DNA from: Heliopora coerulea
Taxonomy: Eukaryota > Cnidaria > Anthozoa > Scleralcyonacea > Helioporidae
Assembly (NCBI GenBank): GCA_030142905.1
Contig: JASJOG010000256.1
Location: forward strand, 362,769-426,768
Direction: 5' to 3'
Length of the DNA: 64,000 nucleotides
This document shows, piece after piece, positions 1-13,667 of the stretch. Each line of letters starts with the position of its first letter. The stretch's first letter is position 1. The notes beneath the pieces are model-generated. The model was not told where the DNA came from and ran no database searches. It saw nothing but the letters and a program-made list of their open reading frames with translations. A program made the position numbers and the translations under genes.

Positions 1-1699
1 AACAGCTGATGTCTATGAAGCCGAATAAAGCAACAGGCTTCGACAAGCTTCCCGTTAACGTTTTAAAGTTGTCGGCGAACAATATATCACAATGTTTGGC
101 TACAATAGTAAACAGTTCTTTTGAACAGGGTGTATTTCCTAAGATATGGAAAATAGCAAAAATCTCACCAATATTTAAAGGAGCCTCTGCCAATGATCGC
201 GATAACTACTGACCAATATCGGTATTGCCTGCTCTTGCAAAGGTTTGTGAAAGAGTAGCTGATAACCAGGTAAAAGATTACGGTGAAAATCATCAAACTT
301 TAAAAGAACCTCTACAATTTGCTTACACCAAGCATTGCTCGACCGTGACGGCATTAATAAAAGTGATTGATTCCTGGAAATCAGCTATTGATGATAGGAA
401 ATATACTGTTGCTGTATTTCTTGACCTCCGAAAAGCCTTCGATATCATCGACCACTCGATGCTTTTAAAGAAATTACGTCATTACAGCTTCGATGAAAAT
501 GCAATCAAATGGTTTGTTTCCTACCTCACAGATAGACAGCAATATGTCGTTTATCAAAACGCTCAATCTGACCTTGAATATGTAACTAATGGTGTTCCTC
601 AAGGATCGGTATTGGGCCCGACGCTATTCTGCTTATATTATAACACGATTGTTCACAGCTTCAAGGAGTGTGACCCTTTTTTATATGCGGATGATACTGA
701 AGTGCACCATTCGAATAAGGACCTGGCATTGGCACAGGAGAAGATTAATATAGATTTGATGAATGTCGACCAATGGTTACTACAAAACAGAATGATAGCC
801 AATGTCAAGAAAACCAAGTCGCTTCTAATTGAGTCAAAATCCGCCATAAAGAAAGCTGGAAAGCTTGAAGTTCGACTTAGTCATGAGACTGTAGAACAAG
901 TTGATTCATTCGATTACCTAGGTCTTCGTGTTAGTAACTGTTTGTCGTGGGAATCACATATTACGATAATATGTCGAAGGACACATTCAAGACTTAGTTT
1001 ATTAAATAGGATCTCTGCATTTCTTCCCAAGCCTGTTTTATGTAGGATCTACAAGCAAACCATTTTACCAATCTTAGATTATTGTTCAATCGTGTGGCAT
1101 GACTGTGGCTCGACCTTAACAAGACAAGTTGAACTGGTTCAAAATCGAGCGATGAGAATTATTTTGAAAGAAGGAAAGAAAAAGTGTACTCAGGAAATGC
1201 GCAATGTTTTAAATCTCTTAACTTTGTTTAATAGGAGAAGATTTTTTAGATATGTACTAATTTTTAAAATTTTAAATAATTTAAATTGTCCTGAACAATT
1301 ATTAGATGTTTTTAAATTCCGTAGTAGTGTGAGAAACAGAGAACTCAGAGATGAAACGTTATTAGATTTACCAAAAGTTAAAACTAAGATGGGGCAAACG
1401 ATGTTTGCGTACTCCGGTGCAAAGGACTGGAATTCTCTGCCTAGATATATCAGAAAAATGACTTCTATTACTACTTTTAAACGTTCTATTTACACGTATC
1501 TTTTAGACAGTGATAAAGATTCCCATATTTGTAGTTTATAGATTAATTTAGATTATTTTTATCAATATTTTTCAATATTGTTACATAGTTAATTTATGTT
1601 TTATTACCGCTGTTCTCCCGTTAATACCAGGTTTTATGCTGATGGGATTTTTTTTTTAACAGTATAAATAAAGAATTTATTATTATTATTATTATTAAA
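1..1699 (+). mobile_element. Non-LTR retrotransposon (CR1/L2-like LINE), 3' portion
   Basis: An open frame runs from 9 to 1541, interrupted once by TGA at 210-212, where related proteins have arginine in NYRPIS. Reverse transcriptase motifs follow in order: FLDLRKAFDIIDH, GVPQGSVLGPTLF and the catalytic FLYADD. A post-RT region with LDYCSIVWH and a W-LP motif follows. After the stop come about 110 nt of 3' UTR, AATAAA-like signals and a (TTA)n tail at about 1678-1697, typical of 3' ends of this clade. The 5' end is outside the window. It lies in sense orientation left of the first supported RNF213-like exon, probably in an upstream intron. Confidence 0.9.
9..1541 (+). pseudogene. LINE reverse transcriptase ORF with one in-frame nonsense codon
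   Basis: The frame is continuous on both sides of the single TGA at 210-212 (NDRDNY-stop-PISVLP). A CGA to TGA transition explains it. The YADD active site is intact. A young but probably dead copy. The endonuclease domain would lie left of the window. Confidence 0.85.
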
Positions 1700-2840
1700 G
1701 TCGAAATATCATCGGAATCATTCGACGTCTTGTTTTAACTCATATCTTGGGTTTTTAAGGTGTCATTGTTTTTCGGAATTTGTTTTTTACTTTAAATAGC
1801 CGATTACCGACCGTTGTAATCCACACTGTTACTGACCCTCACCAACTGTGGACGACCCGAAAACGCCCAGTCTAAATAGGGTTAAAACTAATTTCACAAT
1901 ATCGCATGCTATACCCCAGCAGATAACATTGGTTGCTGAATATGTTAGAGAGTGTATTTGTGAAGACAGGGTACAAACACTGCATTGCTAATGCCAATCA
2001 AGATAACAAAACCAGCTGTCAATTTAACACACTCAACATTTGTTCTTAATTGCTGCTATTACTGTTTCATAGCAAGTGATTCTGTCGCGGAAATAAAATT
2101 ATTTGAAACGTTTTGGACTTTTGGCACAAGGCCTGGCAGTTTGGAATCAATAACACACGAAGCACGTGTTAAAATACATAATTTAGAACCATGGATTTTG
2201 ATAAAAGTTTTAAACTACATAAATTACTTCGTCGTACAATATAAGGAATTTTGCCCTGAAGGGGAAACCTCTTCTCTAGCAAGCATGAGGTTTCAGCAGG
2301 GGTACCAACACAGCCATCTCAAAACCGTGGTGGATTCTTAGTTTGTCTCCCCCCAGCCTCTCATTGCGGACATACCACATAAAATAACATTTAAACTTCA
2401 AGATCTGATGGGAATATACCCACTGCACCATAAGGTGATCTAATTTAGGATCTTTAAGAGATTCCTTCATTAAGTAAGCACTGCGTTAGCCTTACGTTAA
2501 TTCTTTGTTTATTTTCATTTATGCTTTTGTCAGTTTTGGCCGAGTATATATACTTGACGTCATAGCCGTCATGTTGGTGTTCCTAAACAAAAAGATCGCA
2601 ATCGTACTCTTTTGTTAGCTACACCAACATGGCTGCCATGCCCTTTGTTATTTAAGTGTCTGGGGACTGATTGCATACCCCTTATACGTAATCATGCCAT
2701 CCCTTTTTTTTCCATCTTCCCTTTAATTTGGAACATTTAAAGAACTGCCGATAATCAGTAACTAACATCGGAAAACGTGTGTGAGCCAGACAAATGCTCA
2801 TCTAGCACACGATCCACCTTAACTCTGATATTTGTTCCAG
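1700..2840. other. Intergenic or upstream-intron stretch, nothing identified
   Basis: The only open frame of note (1985-2341) has biased composition and no family resemblance or flanking splice logic. I see no tRNA, no inverted repeat and no exon matching the RNF213 N-terminal region. Confidence 0.5.
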
Positions 2841-3155
2841 GAGTCAACTTGTCGACAGTTGCCTTGGTTGAAAAACATTGAGAAGTCACATGGATCCGTT
2901 GCCTACACAACAATGATGCAGGCGGAGGCGATAAACGCATATGGCGTTTATCATATCGCCAGCCCGAAGAAGACTAGAGAAAATGTTGGAATCTGCTTGG
3001 AAAACGTCATCTCCCTTGTAGTTCCTGGAAATAAAGAGAAGAACAGGGAGGAAAAGACGTACAGTTTAGAAGAAGTGAAGGACGTCCAGAGTAAACTGAT
3101 GTTGATTGCCGGGAAGGCTGAGAAAGGGAAAGAAGAAGTCGATCAGTTCGTTGAA
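2841..3155 (+). CDS. RNF213-like exon 1 (stalk/pre-AAA region)
   Basis: Acceptor tttgttccag and donor gtaagt, phase 0 at both ends, 105 codons. It contains YGVYHIASPKK and DVQSKLMLIAGKAEKGKEEV, which resemble the RNF213 stalk segment containing LQ-LMLI-GK. It joins exon 2 in frame as VDQFVE/IFEGILRV. It is the first exon I can support. The codon TTG just before it is intronic, so this is not a translation start. Earlier exons must lie left of position 1. Confidence 0.85.
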
Positions 3156-6100
3156 GTAAGTTTGAACCCGATTGAGCCCTTTTTCTCCCGCACTATTCAT
3201 TATAACCTTATCCCATTTACGCATTTTGAATATTAATTTACTAGATTCTTTATTTTGAGATAACATGACCGTAGATGAGTTGAAAAATGTTAATGTAAGG
3301 GGATGAATATGTGACCAGCATTTTTTACTCCGAGTAGTCGTTACGAAACGGCCAATGCGGTGCAAACCACAAACCTCCCTGACACACGGACTTTTACATT
3401 GAGATTAAAGAAAATGAATAATTTTCAGTCGTAAGAGTAATCCCCACGTAGTCTCGTACTGGATTGAACGTCCAAGCATTTTCACTTCTTCCGCACGACG
3501 TAAAACTCCGGGAGTGGTTAACAATATAGGTGGAGTTTAGCGTCCATCAGTTCAACAGGTTAATTTTGGAAAGTTTTAAAGTTTTACAGGTTGAGACACG
3601 AACATCGAACGTTAAATAAGACGTCAACAATTTGCGCTTTCTTACATGTTATAGTTTATGTTGTAATAAAACAAAGATTTTGTCGTGGTGACAAATTTCA
3701 GTATCGCTTTGAAAAACGTATTAACCATGGTGAATGATTATACTAGTCAGTCCTGAAAAGAACTAGAGGAACCCACACTGAGTGAGACAATAAATACTAA
3801 ATAGAAGCACTATGCATTTCGGCAGACCGCTCTTCAAATGCAAACGTCTTCTAACTGTCGAGATATGAGTTTTCTGCTTATATTTATACTTGATGTAAAG
3901 GGTATTGATTTTCTGGGCGGAAAGCGTAATCGTAATAAAAAGATCAGAGCCCAGCTCAGAATTCTTAATTATACCGCCATAGTGAAATAGGCAAGTCAAA
4001 AAGTTTTAAAACATGTTTACTGACGTTTCGTTGCTGCGTGCAACATCTTCAGAGTGTAGGTTTACAGGAATGAGAAAAAACTATATATATGAATCTATAA
4101 TTACATATTGGAATAATTAGACGGCTAACCAATAGAAAACTGGGAGACGTGACAGGAAGTGACACGCATACGGAAGAGGAAAGCATTAGAATAGAGAAAG
4201 AGGTGTGGAAGAGATATTTTCGTTGAGAGACGGTTTGTATTTAGAAATAAGTAAACTCTCACGAATGAGGAGTTCAAAGTTAGAGGAAGACCTGCAGGAA
4301 GAAATAATGGAAAAATCGTTGGGAGAAATGGCGTGATTAGTCTGGCGAGTATGAGCCTGGATACTGGAAGTAGGAAACGAAGTGGTTGCTCGTTTCTTAC
4401 CCGTCAAAGGCGAAACCCCATGTGTTCTGAGATACGCGTGTGTAAGTGGCGCCTTGTTTGGCCCAAATACAATGCTTCACAGCATTGACACGTATATTTG
4501 TAGACAACACGCGATCTCATTAACATGGGGATCCGGTTCTTGAAAGGGAAGAAACCAGACAACCGTCTTCCAGATTGAAAAATAAAACGCAAAGTAACTT
4601 GTTGGAAAGCAGATGAACATAGTTTAGAGACCTGTGTTCGGATCTCTAGAGCATGTGATCCTGTGAAAGGAAGCTTAAAATAGATGATATTTTTCGGAAC
4701 AGAATCAGAATCTTTTGCGTGGGGACAAAACAGACGATCAAGAAAAAGACGGATGCAGTGATCAAGAAAAATCTCAAGATAACCATTCCTAAGCAAGAAT
4801 TTCTTGAAGGCGATGAGGTCATCCCACGTAGGAGGTATTAAGCATCAAAACAACTCCAAATTAAAAACAAATTCTTTTTGTCGGCATAGATTCGGATCAT
4901 TAAACTTAATATATATGGACTCCATTATCTTTAAAAGGAATGTTGAACGGCACTTTGCCAGGATGCTAAATTTGGAGTCTGAATAACTACTGGCACAACA
5001 TCTGTTTGACAAAATTACACCTTTTACTGTTTATTACCAGAAATTATACTATCATTAACGTCAACGCAAAAATACATTCATTTTATTCAGTCGACGCTCA
5101 TTAGCATAGATACCCAACCATTTGCATCGAAGGGCATTCCATAGCGCCAGCAGACTATCATTAACACCATTCTGCTATACATTAGAGATAATAAAATTTC
5201 AATCTTGCAAGAGAAATATCTTGCCTAATTGAAATTTTATTATGCCTGATGTATAGTAGAATGGCACTATAGAATGCCCTTTGATGCAAATTGTTGCGTA
5301 TCTGCGCTAGTGAATGTCGATTGAATAAAATGAATATATTTTTGCGTTAGTGATTTTGAGGCTGTTGTTAATGATAGTATGTTTTCTGGTAATGAACAGC
5401 GAAAGGTGTATATATTTGACAACATTATGTAAAATTGACAATATTAAAGAATTGTCTAAGACATCGCCTTTAACTTACTCAAAATGTCGTCAGGTCGATT
5501 TTGTAATGATTTTAAAGTACGCTCAAATTGAAGAAGAACAGCATTTTCCAGTAACCTATTTGCAACCTAGTCCTAGCAACATTCAAGATTTCAAAATATG
5601 CAAATTAAATAACCTCTAACGTAGGCATGGTTAGAAACGGAGGAAAAATTGTGATTCTATCTGTAATTCGATTTTCTATGCTAAAATTTCCTGAAACTTC
5701 AAAGTAGCCGATAAACATGGCCATTTAAATATATTCGTATTTCGAGAGCGATATAACAATCAAGTCAGAACTGTATGGGATTTACCGGGCGAGCCGTAGC
5801 AAATCCCACACAGTTCGATCGCTCTTACCGTATCTTTTACATAACTTTTAAGTACAATAGAGAAAGGAGATTCTAAGATTGGTGGAAGGCATTTTGCCTG
5901 CTTAGGGAAGGTCGACGAAGACAGCTGGAATTGGACGGCTGCTCCTGATATATTTGTTAAGTGTGCCCGATTATGGATCAAATTCGTAGCACAAAAGAAT
6001 ACTGTTTTTAAGCATTAGTGATATTGGGAATACTAAGGCTGTGAGGAAACAATGATGACAGGTTAACCCCAAATTCCAGCTGAGTTCTTAGTATTTCCAT

Positions 6101-9100
6101 AACTTGCTTTTCTGGTTCAAATTAATGCAAAGTTAACTGATTCGGTGCCCATAGCAGCTTTTTGACCCAGCTGTTAGGATGATCCTCACAGACTTAATCG
6201 TTGACAAAGACAGATGCTAAGGTCATGCAAGATAATAAACTGCAATCTTTTCTTGTTGGACTATTCGACAGGTTACGGTGAATCCCCTGCAGTGATGAAG
6301 CTAAGATTGCGAAGTTTAGCATTGAACAAGTGTAAATCAAATGATGATCTGCGTGCTAGATTTACTAGGTACTAAGTTAAAAGGTTGGTAACTACCGTGA
6401 CTGATCTCAAAGAATTCCAACGTTTCGAGCAGAGGTTCTTCGTCAGGAAAGAAACGCGTTCTGAAATAGGAGTAGCAACTAGACTAGATTTGATACGAAA
6501 AGGAGTCGTGATAAAAAAATTAACCAATGAAGTGTGAGAAATAAAAATAAACAAATCAACAACTAGGTAACGGCAACGGAGTCATTTGCTATTTGTAAAC
6601 GACGATCAGGAAACTGGCGTTAGGTTAACTCCCCCAGGGTTCCCAGGGGAATAGAAATATGTATGTGGTGAAAAAAGACAAAAAGCAGGGGAGGCTGATG
6701 TTTTTATCTGTCCTTGTTAGAAATTGACAAAAACGTATGAAGGGTTAAATAAAAGAAAAACGTTTGTTGAATCCATAGGGATGAGTGGTTCCTAGCTTAA
6801 AAATGAGACGCCTTTCTTCTCTCTTGCGGCTATCATTGCCACCGGAGATGGATGAGATAGCAGAAACTTTCATGTCCGAAATAGAATGATTAGCGCTATT
6901 GAAATGTCGGGCAAAAGGCTTGTCATCATCGTTGTTTCTTACGGAACGAAGATGTTCGGCAAACTTGTCAGAGGTGTTGGCCAATCTCACCGATGTAGAG
7001 TTTGTGGCATTTGGTGCAGGATATGCAGTAAACTATGTAAGACGAAGTGCATGTGAAATTATGCCGGATACTAAATTTGGATTTGGATCCAAAAATGACA
7101 GTAGTTTGACTAAGAAAAGCACATGTGTCACAGCAGGCTCGGTCACAAGAAATAGTGTCGGCTGGTAGTGAAGAATTTTGTTTAAGGGCACTGCGTATCA
7201 GGCAATCACGAATGCTTGTTTTGCGCCGAAAAGAAATCAGTGGATTATCGGTGAAAATAGACGAGGTCTCGGAATCACTTTTCAAGATGCCAAAATTGCG
7301 AGTGATGATTTCTCTGACTTTGAAGTTAACGGGATGAAAAGTGAGGACTAAGGGAACCTTTTCTGAAGAAATTTGCTCCGAAGGCCGTTTCAAAGTGTCC
7401 GAACGGGAAACACTGAAAGCTTTGTGGATAGCACTATCAAATAAATTAGAAGGATAACCACGTTGAACGAAAAAGGATCTCATTTGCAAAGACTTCGTCT
7501 CAAAATCACGGTCATCGCTGCAAAGGCGGCGAAGACGCAATAATTGAGAATAAGGGATGGATTTCTTGGTGTGGTTTGGGTGAAAAGAAGAAAACAAAAG
7601 GTAGTTATGAAAATCAGTCGGTTTGTAAGACACAGGCGTCTTGAGCGCATTATATAATCATCGCTACTTAAGCGCTATTCTTATATCGTCGTATAGGTAC
7701 TAGCTAATATTACATGATGGTATTGGTAAATGAATAGCCTAGATCTCCAAGACGTTCATAAGTGGTGTTTCTCTACATGTTTCACTTTCCCGTGACTGAC
7801 AAATAGTTTCCAATCTAGTAGAAGTGCAGGACTATCATTTGTAATATCTATGAAAAACACTAGTTTAGAAGTTAGCGTCACCGTACTCTTTGGGTTCTTT
7901 GAATTCTTTCCTTAGTTTAAATTTGTGTCGCAGTAAAGCGGCATTGTTTGATAGACTGGTTTCTTTGTTGTATGGGTGTCAACTTCATGTTAATGCGGTC
8001 AAAATAACGGCACTAAACTGTAAGAAAATGCTTAATTAATAACTAACCAATACTACTAGTGCAAGAGGTGCTTGTTCGAAATTGGCAATGCTATTATACC
8101 AATTTCATTTTTTATAGAGAGTAAAATAATTATGTAAATCCAAATGCGACTGTAGTGAGTGTAATTACAACTCTTTCTCTGTTTTAAAGATTTTCGAAGG
8201 CATCCTTCGCGTAGGCGACTTATTTGTGAAGCTGTGTGAAGTAGGCGACATCGACTATCTTACATGGGAAAAGACTTTCCAGAACAACAAAAGTGGAAGA
8301 GGAAGAGAAGAACTACTACTTGATATAAACGACACATGTGCTGTAATGGAGAACGCGTTAAAAAAGTGGATGGACAAAATTGAAGAAAATCGAAAAGATT
8401 GCTACTCGTTGAATCTTTTCACAATGAAACAAATTCTAAAGCTGCGTAAAGAATTGGCGTCTGCTTGCGCAGGGTTCCTTGCAGTAGACGAATTACCGTT
8501 GCAGGTTTACACCTTGCTTGAAAGTGTCTTCAGAGATGTTCAGCCATTTATTCTGGATTCGATTTTGCCATCCGTGGTACCTGAGACAGAATATTCTGGT
8601 TATCTCACAGAAAAAACTCGTTCTGGCGATATGAGCTTTTACTTGAATGACGAGCAAGATAAGCTTGATGAACCAAATGAGCCAGATGCGAAAATGGTTG
8701 GGCCTACTGCACAGTTCCATCCTGCGGCTGTAGCGCTGAGGAACCCGACAGAAGTTTTCAACTGTGCACGGGAAAAACTGGAAGAAAGTGGGTACTCCGA
8801 TGAAGTTGTTTTGGCTGCTTTGAAAGCGAAGGGCAGCAACGCTACAGTGGACGAGCTGGTAGTTTGGAGTATAAAAAATGGAGCCGACAAAGAAGCAATC
8901 GATCGATTGTACGAAGAAGCTTTGCTTGATCCAACATTAGCTAGTTTGTTAAAAGATTATACTGATGCGGATGTCGATGAGAACAGTAGTAGTGGTAGTG
9001 AACTTGATGGTCTTGCAAATCGGGATGAAAAGTAAGTTTATGAACACTGCTGTGGTGATGCACATTTTTATGAGAGAAGTAAAGCAGCGAATGAGAAAGG

Positions 9101-12100
9101 GAGGGAAGGAGTTTGGAAGAAAAGAACGAATTGTGGAATAAGTTTGAAAGGAATGCATAATTAGTTTGAGTCGACCGATCAAAGATTAACGAACAATTGT
9201 TCACCGAAGTGGAGGTGGATAGTGTTGGATATTTACTGACACAGGGGTGAAGAATTGTTGTAGCATAAACCTCGCAAAATTGTTTTCACATATGCTGTTT
9301 TTAAATTTTCAAAACGATTTTACGGAACGTCGACTTGTCGCCCTCATCATTTGTAAACAAAACAATTTGAAACACATCCTGAGTGCATTTATCGTTAAAA
9401 AGTAAAATAAATACATTTCTTTGAATACCTGATTGCAAAATTTCGTTGCTCTTTTGGTAATGTCTGACACGGCGACTTCGTTATTGAAAAAGTACTTCCG
9501 TAACGTAAACAAAACTGGACGCCATCTTGTTCTGCTCGGAGGTGAATAGTGCAGGATATTCCGAGATAAAGGAATCAATGAGATTGCACAAAAAAATACT
9601 ATTTACCTGTGAGGAATATACTAAAGTCAGATAATCAGCATTCAGCAAAAAAAGGAAAAACAGAATAAGGAATAATGATTCGTACCAATTCGACGTTCAG
9701 CCCCTAGTTAAAATCGGCCGCCGTCCTGACAACTAATGCATGTGTGGCTGCTCGATTGTTAATGTGTGCCCGTGACTTATGGCGCTGCCAATTGCTCGTA
9801 TTATGCCTTGTTAAATAATTTAGAATGGTACAGTTTAGATTTCTTTTTGTTGGATGATAATTTTTTGACAATGTTCAGCTTTACACATGGGCTGAATGAA
9901 CTTCTGCCATTAGTAAAACCGCTGTTATATTAACTTTGATTAGCACTGTTCCCGCTCTACACGATATAAGGAAAGGGTGGGAAGGTGGTTGTGTTCATAA
10001 TGCCTGTAACAGTCCATGAGGAGTTTAAGTTGTCAATGGTACAAGCGACATTTAAATGTGGTTGTTTAAGTAAGTGGAGGTTTATTGACATTAAGTACAC
10101 GAAATAGTTCTTTAAGCCGTGATGGTAATCGAGTGTATGAAGGAAAGGTGAGACTCTCTGACCATTAGCGGAGCCTTAATGTTTCGAATATTGCGGTAAA
10201 GTCATGGACAGTGGTGTACAGGGGTCCACCAGCGTTCTCCATCTGTGTTCTCCACCAGCGTTATGTCGTGGGATGAAAAATTTACTCAGTTCATTTGAGT
10301 TTCAGCACTTTCAGACGAGTTTACTCGTAACGAAGTGTCACGTTTATTTCAACTCATCTGCTTTTATTATTTTTAGCGAACTTGTGAGTGAACAGTGTTC
10401 GCCTACGAGACATGATACTTACGTCAAGAATAAGGAAGATGTTTACCTCACTTTACCAACGTTGACTGACGTGTTAACAAAGCTTGCGACCGCAGGTAAG
10501 TTGCATTAGCTCATTCGACGATAAGGGTGTATTTATTGGTAATAGAACAAAGGTTCAAGGCTGAACTAAGGTGATCTTCAAGTCAAATTTAAAAAGTACA
10601 AAATAAGGGGGTTAGCCATGTTTTAGCAGTATTTCTTCTTCTTAAAGTGGGTGTTTATACTTGACGGTTTTTCTTGTTAAACTTCAATGTTGGCATAAAG
10701 TCGAAAACATTTACTAACGCAGGAACGTATATTTCTAAACATTTTAGCTTCATTTATAATTCGCGTTTTCACAGTTTAGAAAGGATATTTGGCAGATAGT
10801 TTGTTCCTTATTCTAGAATTAATTTTGAGATCAGTAAAAGTGCCTATAATTACACCTCTGCATTAAAGTATGACAACTATTCCAAAAAATTCGGTTGCGA
10901 ATCAAAATTCTGTAAGGAAAGTGCTGAAAATCATACTAAAGAAAAAGAAACGGCGAAGTGTTGCAACAATTTTGCCATCCAAGCAAATGAGCAAAGACTC
11001 GTGGTAATCCGGGGAAATTGAACTGTTAAGTTCCAATATGTCAGTAAATAGATTAAGAAATCCAAGGGAAAAAAATAACCAAAAGAAAATACTCGCATGA
11101 TGTTTGTTACCCCCGCCCAAATAATTGTACATGGTCTTGCACAGCTTTTAAGATCTGAATGATTGGAGTGGCAATAGAAAATGTTGTCTGGGAATAAGCT
11201 ACAGGTACTTAGAGATACCAATAAATAATTTCCAAAAGTCATTTTCATTTGAAGGCATGAACTTTATTTCTTAGACGTTCCTGGGTATAGCTTGACCCTC
11301 TGGAGGCTAGGTCAGGCTGTATTTATTTATTTATTTACTTAAATTTATTTATGCATGTCAACCTATTCGAACTAAATAGAGAAGTGTTTGTCAAAGGGCT
11401 GTGTTATACTAATTTAGTGAGGAACAACTTTCCTTAGCCCAAAATGCAGTAACTTAACTTATGTAACAATTATCTTCTTTTTAATCTATCTTATCGCTAT
11501 AACTTATAAACCTCGACGACTTAAAAGTAGGCAATGGGTTGATATTATTGTGCTTCTATTCAGTCATGCATCATATTTATGAGTTTAAGCCAAACTACCT
11601 AGTTGAACCACAACAGAGGATTGTATGCAGTAGTCTCCTAATCTGGTTCATCTTTTTACCTGTATAAATTTGCTAAATTGTAAAAGCAGCATATTCATTT
11701 GAAGTTACTTTCATTGAGGATTTGTTGAAATTTTTTATGTAGAACCAAGGAAACCAACTAGAACATTCCCTACAAATTGGAAAAATGATGAATCGAATTT
11801 GTTACTGGTTCCAAGAGGTACGTCTGTAAACAACGGACAAATTCTTCCATGAGTATACATCTAGGTGGCAATGGCAAATTAAAAGCCAACCTAAAAATTT
11901 GAATGAGTGCCTTAAATTGCGGTAAAAATAAGGTAGATTAATGACATTTATATGGATCTAACGTTTCTTTTTTTATTCTTGCAACATCTTAATAGCGTTA
12001 ATTCATCGTCAAACTAGGTTTAACTCAAAGTATATAGCGACAAACACATGGTTATTTCTTCGCGTAAAATGAAAGTAATACAGGTCAACATGAAGTTTCT

Positions 12101-13635
12101 TCCAGTGGTCGTCCATCCTTTGTACCAACTAATGTTCCCAATGCAATGAACAAGCGATTGATATTAAAATGAAACATAACGCACTAGAGATGAAATATCC
12201 TCATGACATATTTTCCATCAATAGAATAGTTCAGAATGCAGGTTTGGACCATTGAAACCCAGGTGCATTCTAAGCTCTTAAATTAAGCTTAGAATGCATT
12301 TTGTAAGTGTTTTTCTTACGCTGTTATAAATTTTGGATATCCTTCTAAAACGTTTTTATAAAAGGTAGCATTTATTGACTTACACATCAGTTTAACAAGT
12401 TTGTGTTACTGAACGTTTAGATGGGGTGCGGCGCAAAAAAATTAAAGAATGAATTAAGTAAAAAAAAAAATTAAAGGAGAAAAATGTTAAAAAATGTGCG
12501 GAAGGATGTTCAGCAAGACCTGAAATTCCAATAAAATTAGTCTATCTGTTTTTGTGTTCTTCTAATTCATGATAGTCGTTTTATTTAATGCTAAGGTCTT
12601 ATATTCATGGTAACTCTTAAGCAAATGCAAAATCCGAAACGTCATTTATTTTGGATAGTAACTATGACAATTATTTAAGTAACAACTTATATATAATTGA
12701 ATGAACAAGAGGACAAACTGATAAATTATTGATCACTCCATGAATAATTAATGCTTGATGAACGGGGTGTGTTTTGTCGGATGAAAGTTGAGCTAACATT
12801 GAACTGTTCATCTTTTCCTTCTTTAAAGTTTAAAGCAAATAAAACTGTTTATGTGCATAAATATAAGATATGTAAAATTCTTCTGTACATTGTACAGCTT
12901 TACATTGTAGTGCCTAGTTGTTTAAAACTTAAAATGTTGTTTCTTTATTGAAATTTTAATTTTAAACACCAGTATGTAAATGAATCGTATTTTTTTAGGT
13001 GAAATCTTTGCTTCTATTTTGACACTGTACATGGGAAATGGAAATCAGCGCTTACCAACCGATGAGGAAGTTGTAATGTGCGACGGGAGGACAACTGCTG
13101 AAGAGGTATGGACTGCAAAACGATTACGATTAAATAGTTTTGAGCGACTCTAAGGAGTTCTTTTCAGGAAATGTCATTTTGACTTAGGGAACCAGGGATC
13201 AGGTCTTTTATCGTGATATAAACATGAGCTACAACAGTTATAGAAACACTTCTTTGCCCATAACGTACTCTGAAATATTACACTAACTTACGCCGTACAG
13301 TCCTACTCTGACGACAGACCGTATTACTCGTCGAGGGGAGACGTATGGCAATAAAAGGAATAATAGTTTCACATGTTTGTACTTTTTTTGCGATTCTTGC
13401 CGAGTAAATCCTGGGTGAATATGATCACCATTAAACTCTCTAGTACTTTTAGATCTTCTTACTTTTGAGAAATTGTGTCAAATTAAAGAGTTATCAAGAT
13501 TTAAGCCTTCCAGGTGTAATTTTGTTCATAGAATCTCTATCGGTTCATTGAAATCTTCGCTGAATTTCAACCCTAAAAGCGTAAATTTCAGAAACCATTA
13601 GATTGATGCTGATTAAAAAGTAGGATATCAAAAAG

Positions 13636-13667
<32 letters not shown>

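Noticed and set aside
5760..5981. Minus-strand 73-codon frame in intron 1
   Set aside because: No recognised motif, no splice or promoter context.
6405..6450. Hammerhead-like CTGACGA ... GAAACGTTGG near the second Penelope remnant
   Set aside because: Helix II does not pair well and no UH cleavage position follows helix III; not listed as an RNA.
10285..10345. CAGACGAG ... CTCGTAACGAA resembling a hammerhead
   Set aside because: The core has A in place of the invariant U and the GAAA box is incomplete.
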